Source of the DNA: Acanthochromis polyacanthus
Lineage: Eukaryota > Chordata > Actinopteri > Pomacentridae
DNA: 64,000 bases
Assembly: GCF_021347895.1 (NCBI RefSeq)
Contig: NC_067127.1
Coordinates: 19,750,984-19,814,983 of the forward strand
Direction: 5' to 3'
Made by a program: the position numbers and the translations under genes. Positions 11,280-21,370 of this stretch are shown in pieces. Position 1 is the first letter of the stretch; each line of letters starts with the position of its first letter. Under the pieces are notes generated by a model. That model was not told the origin of the DNA. It searched no databases and was given only the letters and a program-made list of their open reading frames with translations.

Positions 11280-12870
11280 CAGACGGAGAGTCCGTTCCGG
11301 TGGGCGGCCTGGGGGTCGGACTGGACGTGGATGAGCAGGGCAGAGAGTCCGTTCCGGTGGGCGGCCTGGGGGTCGGACTGGACGTGGATGAGCAGGGCAG
11401 AGAGTCCGTTCCGGTGGGCGGCCTGGGGGATCGGACGGGACGTGGATGAGCAGGGCAGAGAGGTCCGTTCCGGTGGGCGGCCCGGCGAGGCTGGGCAAGC
11501 CGGAGGGGTCCGTTTCGGGGACGGCCCGAAGGCGGGACAGGCCGAGACCGGACCGGGCGGAGGGCCCGCTCAGAGGGTGGCCTGGCGGCTGGACGGGCCA
11601 GGGACTTGACAGACAGGGTGGATCGTCAGGGGGACGGCCCGGGGGCCGGACAGGGCAGAGGGGCCGCTTCCGGCGGACGGCTCCGAGGCCGGACAGGGCA
11701 GAGGGGCCGCTCCGGCGGACGGCTCCGAGGACCGGACAGGGCAGAGGGCCGCTCCGGCGGACGGCTCGAGGGCGGACAGGGCAGAGGGCCGCTCCGGCGG
11801 CGGCCCGGGGGCCGACAGACAGGCGGACCGCCCAGGGGGGACGGCCCGGGCCGACAGGGCAGAGGGGCGCTCCGGCGGACGGCTCCGAGGCCGGACAGGC
11901 AGAGGACCGCTCCGGCGCACGGCTCCGAGCCGGGACAGGGCAGAGGGGCCGCTCCGGCGGACGCTCCGAGGCGGACAGGGCAGAGGGCCGCTCCGGCGGA
12001 CGGGCCCGGGGCCGGACAGACAGCGGACCGCCCAGGACGGCCCGGGGGCCGGACAGACAGGCGGGACCGCCCAGGGGGACGGCCCGGGGGCCGGACAGGG
12101 CAGAGGGGCCGGGCTGGAGACTGGACTGGGGGCGGAGCCGGGTCCGGTGGGTCCTCCGGGGGCGGAGCCGGTCCGGTGGGTCCCGGGGGCGGAGCCGGGT
12201 CCGGTGGGTCCTCCGGGGCGGAGCCGGGTCCGGTGGTCCTCCGGGGCGGAGCCGGGTCGGTGGGTCCTCCGGGGGCGGAGCCGGGTCCGGTGGGTCCTCC
12301 GGGGGCGGCCGGGTCCGGTGGGTCCTCCGGGGGCGGACGGGTCCGGTGGTCCTCGGGGGCGGAGGCCGGGTCCGGATGGGTCCTCCGGGGGCGGGAAGCA
12401 GCGATGGGTAAGCGCAAGGCCTCTCCGGACTTCGGGAAGACCCCAGGCCCCTCCAAAACCGCCGAGGCTCCAGGAAGCGGAGGCGGGGCGTCGACGGCCT
12501 CCTCAGGGAGCGGAGGCGGGCGTCGACGGCCTCCTCAGGGAGCGGAGGGCGGGCGGTCGACGGCCCTCCTCAGGGAGCGGAGGCGGGGCGTCGACGGCCT
12601 CCTCAGGGAGGCGGAGGCGCGCAGGATCCAGGGGCCCTCGGGGGCGGCGCAGGATCAGGGGCCCCTCCGGGGGCGGCGCAGGATCCAGGGGCCCCTCCGG
12701 GGCGGCGCAGGATCCAGGGCCCCTCCGGGGGCGGCGCAGGATCCAGGGGGCCCCTCCGGGAGGCGGCGCAGGTCCAGGGGCCCTCCGGGGGCGGGCGCAG
12801 GATCCAGGGGCCCTCCGGGGGGCGGCGCAGGACCAGGGGCCCTCCGGGGCGGCGCAGGAGGGAAGGCGCA
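11280..12870. repeat. Block of four GC-rich minisatellites inside the LTR element
   Basis: In order there are a 57-bp unit (about 11280-11470, core GGTCGGACTGGACGTGGATG), a 42-bp unit (about 11640-12080, core CCGCTCCGGCGGACGGCTCC), a 30-bp unit (about 12120-12390, core GCCGGGTCCGGTGGGTCCTC), a 33-bp unit (about 12470-12610) and another 30-bp unit (about 12610-12860, core GGATCCAGGGGCCCCTCCGG). All unit lengths are multiples of three, and the minus strand reads proline-rich. One-base indels break every frame. Confidence 0.85.
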
Positions 12871-12939
12871 GAGCCTCTCTAAGGGGCTCAGGGAAGGCTT
12901 TATGGCCTTCTAAGGCCGCTTGAGGTCGCGGGACTGAAG

Positions 12940-13475
12940 GCGGGTGTCGTCGACCTCCGCGGGGACTGAAGGCGGGGCGTCGTCGACTCCCGCGGGGACT
13001 GAAGGCGGGGCGTCGTCGACCTCCGCGGGGACTTGAAGGCGGGCGTCGTCGACCTCCGCGGGACTGGAGGCGGGGCGTCGTCGACCTCGCCGGGGACTGG
13101 AGGCGGGGGCGTCGTCGACCTCCGCGGGGACTGGAGGCGGAGCGTCGTCGACCACCGCGGGGACTGGAGGCGGAGCGTCGTCGACCACCGCGGGGACTGG
13201 AGGCGGAGCGTCGTCGGCCACCGCGGGGACTGGAGGCGGAGCGTCGTCGACCACCGCGGGGACTGGAGGCGGAGCGTCGTCGGACCACCGCGGGGACTGG
13301 AGCGGAGCGTCGTCGGACCACCGCGGGGACTGGAGGCGGAGCGTCGTCGACCTCCGCGGGACTGGAGGCGGAGCGTCGTCGACCTCCGCCGGGGACTGGA
13401 GGCGGAGCGTCGGTCGACCTCCGCGGGGACTGGAGGCGGAGCGTCGTCGACCTCCGCGGGGACTGGAGCGGAAGC
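12940..13475. repeat. 33-bp minisatellite, about 16 copies
   Basis: The unit is about CGTCGTCGAC + CACCGCGGGG + ACTGGAGGCG + GAG. On the minus strand the long open frame gives an 11-residue repeat, VDDAPPPVPAV. The frame holds for most units, which suggests it once coded for a proline-rich stretch. Confidence 0.85.
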
Positions 13476-13699
13476 CGGGGGTCATGGGTGCCTCCTGGCC
13501 TTGCGTCTTCGACGGCCAGGCTGCCGCTTGGCAGGTGGTTCCATGGGCGGCAGGGAGACAGGGCCCGGCTGGCTGCCAGGGGAGCCAGCAGGCGGGTCAC
13601 TCAGAGGAGCACTCACGAAGTCACGGAGGTAAGCAGGTAAGTAGCCAACTAATCCGGGTCGCTGGCTGCTAGCTTACGGCCCAGGGTTATGCTTGCGTC

Positions 13700-14148
13700 T
13701 TGGGGGTCTTCCCTCCACTTTTCCCACAACTCATATATCACGTTGAAGAAATGCTGTGCTCATCGCAGGAGGAGAAAGAAGTCTATGGGCGTGTCTTGGG
13801 TTTGGGGCTGGGTGTCGGCAGGGTCCGGGGCTGGTGGCACAGGTGGAAGGGAAAATGGTTCGGGCTGGGCTGGGGACGCGCAAACTTGGTTGAGCAGGGT
13901 GACAAATTGGTTTAATTGTGCTTTGCGGCGGCAACATCCTGTAGGGCTTGGCTGTATTGAAGAATCCGGGTCGGGTCGGGGGCTTCCTGGGAGATTTGAC
14001 TAGCTAAGATGGCGAGTTGGGAGCACAGCTTCTGGTAATTAGTTGAGATCAGACGGAAGGTTTGGTGAAGTTGCCTGATGTCGAATGCGTGGGCGGGTGC
14101 GGTCTTGGCGGTGAGTTCTCCCGGGCCATGTCTTTGGCCAGAGTATTC
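13700..14148 (-). pseudogene. Gag-like N-terminal fragment of the LTR element
   Basis: The minus strand, reading from the 5' LTR, gives a helical glutamine-rich segment (DIRQLHQTFRLISTNYQKLC, then LAILASQISQ) ending at a stop near 13912. The same frame resumes with a proline-rich stretch. The position just inside the 5' LTR and the composition fit a gag start. There is no zinc knuckle and no pol. The nearest ATG is one frame off, so the start is uncertain. Confidence 0.5.
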
Positions 14149-14908
14149 TGTCACGGACCTGAGTTTGGTGGACCCGAGCAGAGAACCACTCATCCAAGAC
14201 TGGAGGGGATGGAGAATGATTTATTGGAGGAGATGAATGCTGGCGGATGGAGAAAGACAGGTGTAGGAGAGGGGGTTCCGGGCAGGAGTGGGGGGTCCAG
14301 GCAGGAGTGGGGGGTCCAGCAGGAGTGGGGGGTCCAGGCAGGAGTGGGGGGTCCAGGCAGGAGTGGGGAATCCAGGCAGGAGTGGGGAATCCAGGCAGGA
14401 GTGGGGAATCCAGGCAGGAGTGGAGAATCCAGGCAGGAGTAGGGGTTCCAGGCAGGGGTGAGGGTTCCAGGCAAGAGTGAGGGTTCCCGGACAGCTGGCT
14501 GCGTGAAGGCAGGAGAAAGCAAAGTCAAAATAAGGCAGAAACTCAAACAGAAAATGTCGAAGGGCTAGAGAGCAAACCGAACTGCATGATTTCAGGTTCA
14601 ATACTCTGGCAGGGAGTGGAAGGTTGAGCCGGTCTTTATTGCAGAGGTAGGTGATTAGTGGAATGGTTGTCAGCTGTCCGGGAGCCGTGCAGGTAGTTGA
14701 TTACCTGAGTGGAGTCAGCTGAGAAGCTTGACTCCACTCAGGCACTGAGCTGTAGAGGGAGAGACAGGGCAGAGGAGCGGATGGGAGACAACCAGAGACA
14801 GGACAGAAGAGAGGATGGGAAACAACCAGACAGACAGAGACAGGACAGAGGAGAGGATGGGAAACAACCAGACAGACAGAGACAGGACAGAGGAGCGGAA
14901 CTGTGACA
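14149..14908 (-). repeat. 5' LTR (right copy)
   Basis: This has the same termini and internal repeats as 9353-10105. On the minus strand it would carry the promoter for the element. The base after it on that strand opens GAATACTCTGGCC, which I could not match to a tRNA primer end. Confidence 0.9.
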
Positions 14909-14928
14909 CAAACAGTATTGGACATCCC

Positions 14929-14990
14929 CATAATAATACTACTTAATTAGTAATAATATTAACAATAACACCTATAATTACAGCTATAAC

Positions 14991-15022
<32 letters not shown>

Positions 15023-17100
15023 TAGTAATAATAATACAAACAACAATACAAACAACTTTTTGGATGGATAGCCTGGTAAGCAGCAGCTGAATAAACACCT
15101 CTTTATGTTTGCTGCATCAGTTATTGCATTTCATGCCAGTAATTTAGCCTCCTGTTCATTATTGGTCCACCGTTAACACGCAGAGCTGCACCTCAGTGTG
15201 TGGATAGGCTACTGTGTGCATTAAAAATTTGATGTCGGTCACTTGCCAATGAGAGCCGTTCAAAGCATATCAAATATTAATACTTTAATGCCCCGCGTTC
15301 AGTAATTAAGTCCCAGTGGCTTTTAGGAGAAGAGGAAATCAATGAGCCACACGGTTTAATTTTTCATTTAATTGTTGTGGGGTCGCTATGATTGTGTCTT
15401 GGAACAGCACCGGCAGAACACAGTAATAGGAAAGATGGTCTATAAAATGCTGCTCGTTATTTATGATCTATGATTGAATAAAGTTGCACTCATTTGTTAT
15501 GGTACGATGCATATGCCTCTAATTTATACCTGCTGTAGAAGCCATTGATCATTTCTAGATTCATTATATTTTTAATGAGTGTACAGCAATGCCAAATAAT
15601 GACTTATCATTTGCTTTGTTAAAAAAAAAAAGTCACTTGAACTCCGAGGTTTCGGTAGTTTTTGTTTTTTTTTCTCTCAGTGCAGCAACAAATTCTCGGC
15701 TTGTGTTCCGGCAGTAACAAATGAAGACGCATCAGTGTTTGCAGCCATGTCATCACTCTGGACATGAATTAATAATGGCGCCAGCTCCGCAACAAATGAG
15801 CAGCATGCGTTCAAATTTTTCACCCATTCATAATGAAGAATTTGAGCCCATTAGGCTCATTTATTAAGGTTCAGATTTCAGTATAAGGGTCGATGTTGTT
15901 ACAGGATGGATATTTATTTGCTGCAGGTTTATTTATGGGAGATTTAATCCATTTTTGTTTGAATTTTACAGTGAGCTACATACATGGTAGATTCATAGTT
16001 CTGGCTCATTTGGCCATTTTCGGGATTATTGTGCAGTTTTGCCTTATTTCTAAAGTTCTCTTGTTATTTCTCTACTTTTTCCAGACCTCTCTGCCTTATC
16101 ACCCACACTGATACTTCTATAGATATAAAACATTATTGTGTACAACACGAAACTATGAATGGGAACATGGGAACGATGTTGATTATTATTTCTTCGGCTG
16201 CTGTAAATATTTTCCTGCAGCTTCAAATCTAAATCAGTCTGCCTGTGTTTGGATAGCTGTGTGCAAAAGACCGAGAGTAGGATTAAAATTAAAGGCAGAT
16301 CAGCTACTCATTACTAAATGATCAGGAGTTTTGTTTTTTCTCTGCTTGACTGATTCCATGTCTGTAAATCCAGCTGAGGCTGTCAGGCCTGAGCGTTTAA
16401 TGGTGAGTAATAAATTAATTGTCTAATAGAATTAACTCGCGTAATTGCTGTGTTTTGTTGCAATCGTTAACTGCAAACTGTAATTGCAGCCCTTTGAGAT
16501 GGAGCTGTGTGAACAGACTGTCTGCTAATTTAGGATTTATGACAGCAAAAGGAAAATGTCGCAAATTTCGTTCTAAACAGAGACCTTCAGTGGGACAACA
16601 AGCACTGAAAGCCCAGGAGAATCGATAAAAATCATTTGGTTTGTTGTGAACTTCTGTCAAAACAGAGCCGAGAGCGTGGGGATGGACGAAGAAGTCGAAA
16701 GAAGAAAAAATAAATAAAGGTTTATTCAAAGTGCAAAGAACAGCTTCCTCAGTGTGTGTGGGCCGTAGAAAGCAGCTCAGTGTCTCAGCAGCTGTTTAAT
16801 GAAGTGTTCTGTATCCTCCTATAAGCTCCGCTCTCCGGCCCGTTCAGTCTGTATGCCCGAATCTGAGTCTTAATCTCGCGCTGTCTATTTGGCCCTTTGA
16901 TTGATGTCCTCGTGGAGGAGCGGGGAGGAGGGGGAGTCCAGCCTCGCTCTCCTGCTCACAGATAGACGCGCATACGTGCACCCGCGCTCACTAGATAACG
17001 ACCGGAACGCGAGCAGAAAAGCCCAGACGAAAAGGGTGCCGGGAGCGGCGCGTGGAGCATCCTCTGTTCCTCGCGCGGGAGCAGGGGGCTCGGAGAGGCC
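14929..17100. promoter_or_regulatory. Upstream region of tlx1, candidate regulatory DNA
   Basis: 14929-15060 is AAT-triplet-rich. From about 15170 the DNA is free of recognisable repeats, AT-rich and full of TAAT cores (for example around 15360, 15540 and 16410-16520). These are typical of homeodomain-bound enhancers near developmental genes. From about 16800 it becomes GC-rich towards the tlx1 start, and 16800-17100 probably holds the promoter and 5' UTR. Function is inference from position and composition. Confidence 0.45.
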
Positions 17101-20100
17101 ATGGAGCACGGAGGACTGCTGGGGCCGCATCTGCAGCAGCACGCGCACGTGGAGCCGATCAGCTTCGGCATCGATCAGATCCTCAGCTCCGTGGAGCAGA
17201 GCTGCATGCTGGGCTCCAGGATGCACGAGCCGGACTACGGACACCTGGCTTACAACGGCGGCGCGAGCGGCGGCGTGAATGGCGGCTTCGCGTGCACTAA
17301 CGGTGGATACAGCGGAACCAGCAGCTCGTGCGGGATGACCCCCTCGGCGGAGCTTATCACATGAACATGGCCGTGAACATGAACGGCACAAACATGAATC
17401 CTGCCGGGGTCATCCGGGTCCCCGCGCACCGGCCTCTGAGCGCCGGGAGCTCGTCTCTGCCGCCCGTGAGCGGCAGCATCAACAACCTGACCGCGCTCAC
17501 GTTCCCCTGGATGGAGAGCAACCGGCGGTACACCAAAGACAGGTTCACAGGTAGACAACACAAAGAACACATTATTATAATACAGTGATAGACTGTGTAA
17601 TATAGGACATAAGGTCAACACTAAATATTTATTTCTACTGTTCATTTAGCAGTTATTTAGAATGAAACTCAAAACTGGCTTCTAAAGTGCCTGTGTGTGT
17701 CTCATTATCTGACCGTGCGCTGCCTGCACATAAATAGAGATAAACCACCCACACAGTATCAGGAATTATAGCCTCTATCTCAGGAGTCTGTCCTGGTGAT
17801 TTTCTTATTTTTGATCATTTTTGCCTTGATTGTTATTTCCATGTTGTTGTAAATCTCTGAATCAAATGACAAAAATATGTACTAGAAAGGGAAAGGTAAA
17901 ACTAATCAGAAGCACAATTTACATTTGATTTAAACTGACAATAGTCTCTACAGGACTACCAACTAGAATCAGCCTCAGAATAGTCCCACAGGGGGAAAAT
18001 TGCAATGTCACAGCAGCAAAGTGACAGTAAGAAAAATCAAGAGAACACATGTATAAAAAAAATTACAGACCCAAGATATATACACTACTTGTACAATTTA
18101 AATAAGAAAAGTACACACGAGGATACGAACAACACAAAATTTGAGAGTATATGCAAAAATGAATTGCTTTAGTTTTCACAATAAACAAATTCCCTGCAAT
18201 TATTATTATTGTTATTTGTTGGGGTCACCCAGACAGTTTCATGTCTTCCATGAAAACTCACTTTTATTCATGCCCTAACATAACTGCACAAGGGTTTTCT
18301 AATCATCAGTTAGCCTTTCAGCACCATTAGCTAACACATTAGAACAGGAGTGATGGTTGCTGGAAATGTTCCTCTGTACCCCTATGTAGATATTCCATTA
18401 AAAATCAGCTAGACTAATCATTTACCACATTAACAATGTCTAAACTGTATTTCTGATTCATCCGATGTTATCTTCATTGAAAAAAATGATTTTCTTTCAA
18501 ACATAAGGACCCCAAACTTTTGAACGGTTCTGTATTTATAGTTTGTTTAAGGCAACTTCACTACTAAAGGATTCCCCCTCTTCTCTCTGAGCTGTAATAG
18601 ACTGTAAGATCCAGACTGACAGTAATAAGGTTGTTTGACATCTTATAATGTCGTCCTATCTGCTGTATGTCATTACTGTGCTGGACAGCGTGATGTGTGT
18701 GTCTCCTCTGAAGCTATCTATCCGGCACTCTTACCTCCTCTCTGTTTCTCCCACTGCACTGGAAACTGCTTGCATAAACCTCCTACACCGTGCTAATACA
18801 AATAAATAAATGCAAGTCTGTTTATAACTAAGGGTGTAACTGATTTACTGTTAGAGAACAAGCGATAATATTTTTTTTATCATAATTTCAGTCAGGCTCT
18901 GCTCTCTGAATGTGCCATGGGTTAGACAGAAATACACAGGTACATGAATGGTTTAATAACAGATTCTGTGGCATACATAGTAACCAAATTGTTCTTGTAT
19001 TTAAATGGATAAATGAATTGGCTACATTAGAAGAGTGTCCTTATATTAGAGCACCATCATTGTCCTATTTTTTATTTTTTTTTTGAAAACTCTATGCACA
19101 ATTTACTCGGATCATTTAACCCTCGTGTTGTCCTACAGGTCAAATTGACCCGTTTTAAAGTTTGAAAATGTGGAAAAATAATACATTTTCACAGTGAAAT
19201 TTCTGATGTCCACATTTGCAACATTTTGGGGAAATTTTTTGAACATTTTTGGTGGAAAAAAGAAATGTTAAAAATTATCCTTAAGAACATTCACACAAAA
19301 ATCAACCAAAATCCAGCGAATTGATGGATTTTGGTTGATTTTTTTGTGAATGTTCTTAAAGAAAATATTAGAAATTTTACATATATATATAAAATCACTT
19401 CAGATATTTTGTTAATTTTTTGAAAATGTTTACAAGACATTTCTTCCCAAATTCGGGGAATATTTTTTATATTTTAAATACATTTTAAGGGGAACTTTTA
19501 AGGAATTATTGGAATTTTCTTCCGAAAGGTTTTGCAAATTTTCTGAAATTTGGGGATTTTTTTTAGAGAAGTAAACAATATTTTTTGGTGCCTGTAAATG
19601 AAGATAAAATGAGGTCTAGTGTCATATCTCATGGCGCTGCCGCTGCTGCTCTGTCTGCACTCCCGCTTATTTCCTGTCTGTTTGTCCTTCCTCCTTTCCT
19701 GTCCTCCTGTCCCTCCGTCCTGTCCAGTGTCCATCTCACCCCTGACTGTGACACGCCGTGTAGGTCACCCCTATCAGAACCGGACGCCTCCTAAGAAGAA
19801 GAAGCCTCGTACGTCGTTCACCAGGCTGCAGATCTGCGAGCTGGAGAAGCGTTTCCACCGGCAGAAGTACCTGGCCTCAGCGGAGAGGGCCGCGCTGGCC
19901 AAAGCCCTGAAGATGACCGACGCTCAGGTCAAAACCTGGTTCCAAAACAGACGCACCAAATGGAGGTAAACTCAACCAAATCATTATTTGTTTCGGATTT
20001 TGCAAGCAGTGTTGTATCTATTCAGGCATGTGTGATTATTTGAATATTTTAGAGCCACTAACCTATTCGATTTTAAAGGCTGTAATGTATCCTCTAATGG

Positions 20101-21370
20101 TTTTTATCGGTCTCTGTGGACCAAAACACATCCATCTGTGATTACATATAGAAGCACAACCTCCCTGAGCATCTTTTAATATGAGATAAGCAGTGTTTTA
20201 ATTTTCTGAGGTAGCTTATGTTATTTTCCATTGTACATTTATTCTAAACACATTTTTCAGTAAAGAAATATATTGCATTTCATGGAGGTTTCATACAAAT
20301 ACATTGAAACTACACTGGGTTCAGCCTATTCCATAAATAAAATATCAAATCTTGGTGCATTCGCTTACAATGCAGATTAAGTTTTCATCTATAAAAGCTC
20401 ATGTGGCGTTAATAGGACAACAATATATTTTTAAACCAATCTTAACACACCAGGGCGGAACTCAACTGGTGGACACTAAGTGGGAATGCAATGTTTAAAA
20501 TACTGTGCAACATTTATATTTAAAAGTCATTTTATAGAAATCATTTCTGCAATTTGCTTTTGCTCGTTTATGTGACAGTAAAAGCAGTCAGCAAGTGCAA
20601 TTAAATAGACATTTTTTTTAAAAGAGCCCAAAAACACATTAAATCTTTGTCCAAATAGAACTCGTAAATACCGATTTGTGTTTAGTACTTCAATGTTTTT
20701 CGTTAGCAATAATTACGTTTTCGATTAACAAAGCCACTTATATCATTTTTATTTTTATTATTGTTTGTTAATGATGTTTTTATTATGTAAATTATTTTTT
20801 CTATATTTGGGTTTTACAGGGTTAATAGTTGGTTCATTGTAATACACTAATTATATTTCAATTTTGCAGAGTGGAAACTCTTTTATAATTTCGTTTACAA
20901 CAGATTAGAAAAGCCACTTTTATTGTCAAACAGAACATCCACTAGCTGGTGCACATTTGACTGAAATTTCGTCGCAAAAACTCGCCATCGGAGTGCCAAG
21001 AAACTAAAACTAAATTGTAATATGTAATGCAGTCGTGTTCCATTTCTACTCTGTACTCTGCCACCGTTCCAATCACTACATCGGTGGTTGTTATTCAGTC
21101 TGTGAGTCTGTTTCTGTCTGGATGTGAGCCTCTGCGGTGTCTGCTTGTCGCTGCTGCAGGCGGCAGACGGCGGAGGAGCGGGAGGCGGAGCGGCAGCAGG
21201 CCAACCGGATCCTCATGCAGCTGCAGCAGGAGGCCTTCCAGAAGACCATCAACCAGCCGGTGACCCCGGACCCGCTGTGCCTGCAGAACAGCTCTCTGTT
21301 TGCCCTGCAGAACCTGCAGCCCTGGACCGAGAACACCGCAAAAATCAGCAGCGTTTCAGCCTGCGAGTAG
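17101..21370 (+). CDS. tlx1: T-cell leukemia homeobox protein 1
   Basis: This is a nuclear DNA-binding factor of the TLX/HOX11 class, known for spleen and neural patterning. Exons are 17101-17550, 19764-19965 (or from 19728) and 21160-21370. Visible parts are an N-terminal Groucho-type motif (ISFGIDQIL, about residues 20-28), [10 protein letters not shown], a PBX-contact motif (TFPWMES), and a homeodomain in exon 2-3 with the TLX-specific threonine ([13 protein letters not shown]). The C-terminal [13 protein letters not shown] ends in SACE. The SACE end, [13 protein letters not shown] and DRFTGHPYQN fit TLX1 better than TLX2 or TLX3. All junctions are GT-AG and phases match. Exon 1 has a frame break near 17338-17343: the first frame stops at 17364, and [12 protein letters not shown] continues in the next frame. 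One base appears to be missing in a C run. With that base counted, the total is 288 codons including stop. The start ATG has a good context. Confidence 0.95.
18218..18532 (-). mobile_element. MITE, copy B, in tlx1 intron 1
   Basis: This is an almost full copy, reversed, of the family seen at 1-214. It is recognised by GGGGTCACCCAGACAGTTTC at the left and CCCCAAACTTTTGAACGGT at the right. Confidence 0.8.
19116..19607 (+). mobile_element. TTAA-type MITE in tlx1 intron 1
   Basis: It begins TTAACCCTCGTGTTGTCC, then CAAATTGACCCGTTT, and contains an internal inverted repeat (19286-19362). It matches the longer copy at 45806-46899. The right end (GGTGCCTGTAAATGA) has lost its terminal repeat. TTAA plus CCCT ends suggest piggyBac mobilisation (inference). 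Confidence 0.65.
19728..19763 (+). other. tlx1: Alternative 36-nt start of tlx1 exon 2
   Basis: Two AG acceptors lie exactly 36 nt apart, at 19726-19727 and 19762-19763. Both keep frame with exon 1. The downstream site gives TGHPYQN. The upstream site adds 12 residues including PLTVTRRVG, which resembles the TVTRRIG segment of TLX3. Confidence 0.65.

Larger units (their letters stand above)
9353..14908 (-). mobile_element. Non-autonomous Ty3/gypsy-type LTR retrotransposon, 5.56 kb
   Basis: Two direct repeats of 753 and 760 bp, each starting TG and ending CA, bound the element. They are flanked by a 5-bp target duplication, CAAAC (9348-9352 and 14909-14913). Orientation is minus, because a polypurine tract (10106-10121, read on the minus strand) abuts the left LTR and a gag-like fragment lies just inside the right LTR. 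The 4.04-kb interior holds no reverse transcriptase, RNase H, protease or integrase motif that I can find. It is nearly all GC-rich tandem repeats. Such an element would need proteins from an autonomous relative. The Ty3/gypsy label is inference from the 5-bp duplication, the tract-LTR junction and the gag style. Confidence 0.8.
8899..14928. mobile_element. hAT-like short element split by the LTR insertion
   Basis: The left part is 8899-9352 and the right stub is 14909-14928. The ends are GGGATGTCCAAT (8900) and ATTGGACATCCC (14917), a 12-bp inverted repeat. The interior has the ATATCGG/CTCGGCTGATATCGG style seen in fish hAT MITEs. The flanks are AATAAT-rich, so the expected 8-bp duplication cannot be read securely. 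No transposase is present. Confidence 0.6.

Noticed and set aside
11446..12923. Long plus-strand frames (up to 435 codons) rich in Gly, Arg and Pro
   Set aside because: They lie in GC-rich tandem repeats, antisense to the LTR element, with frames broken by indels; composition follows the repeat units.
12940..13475. Regular 33-bp repeats, considered as a CRISPR-like array
   Set aside because: Units are contiguous with no unique spacers, and the setting is a vertebrate LTR element.
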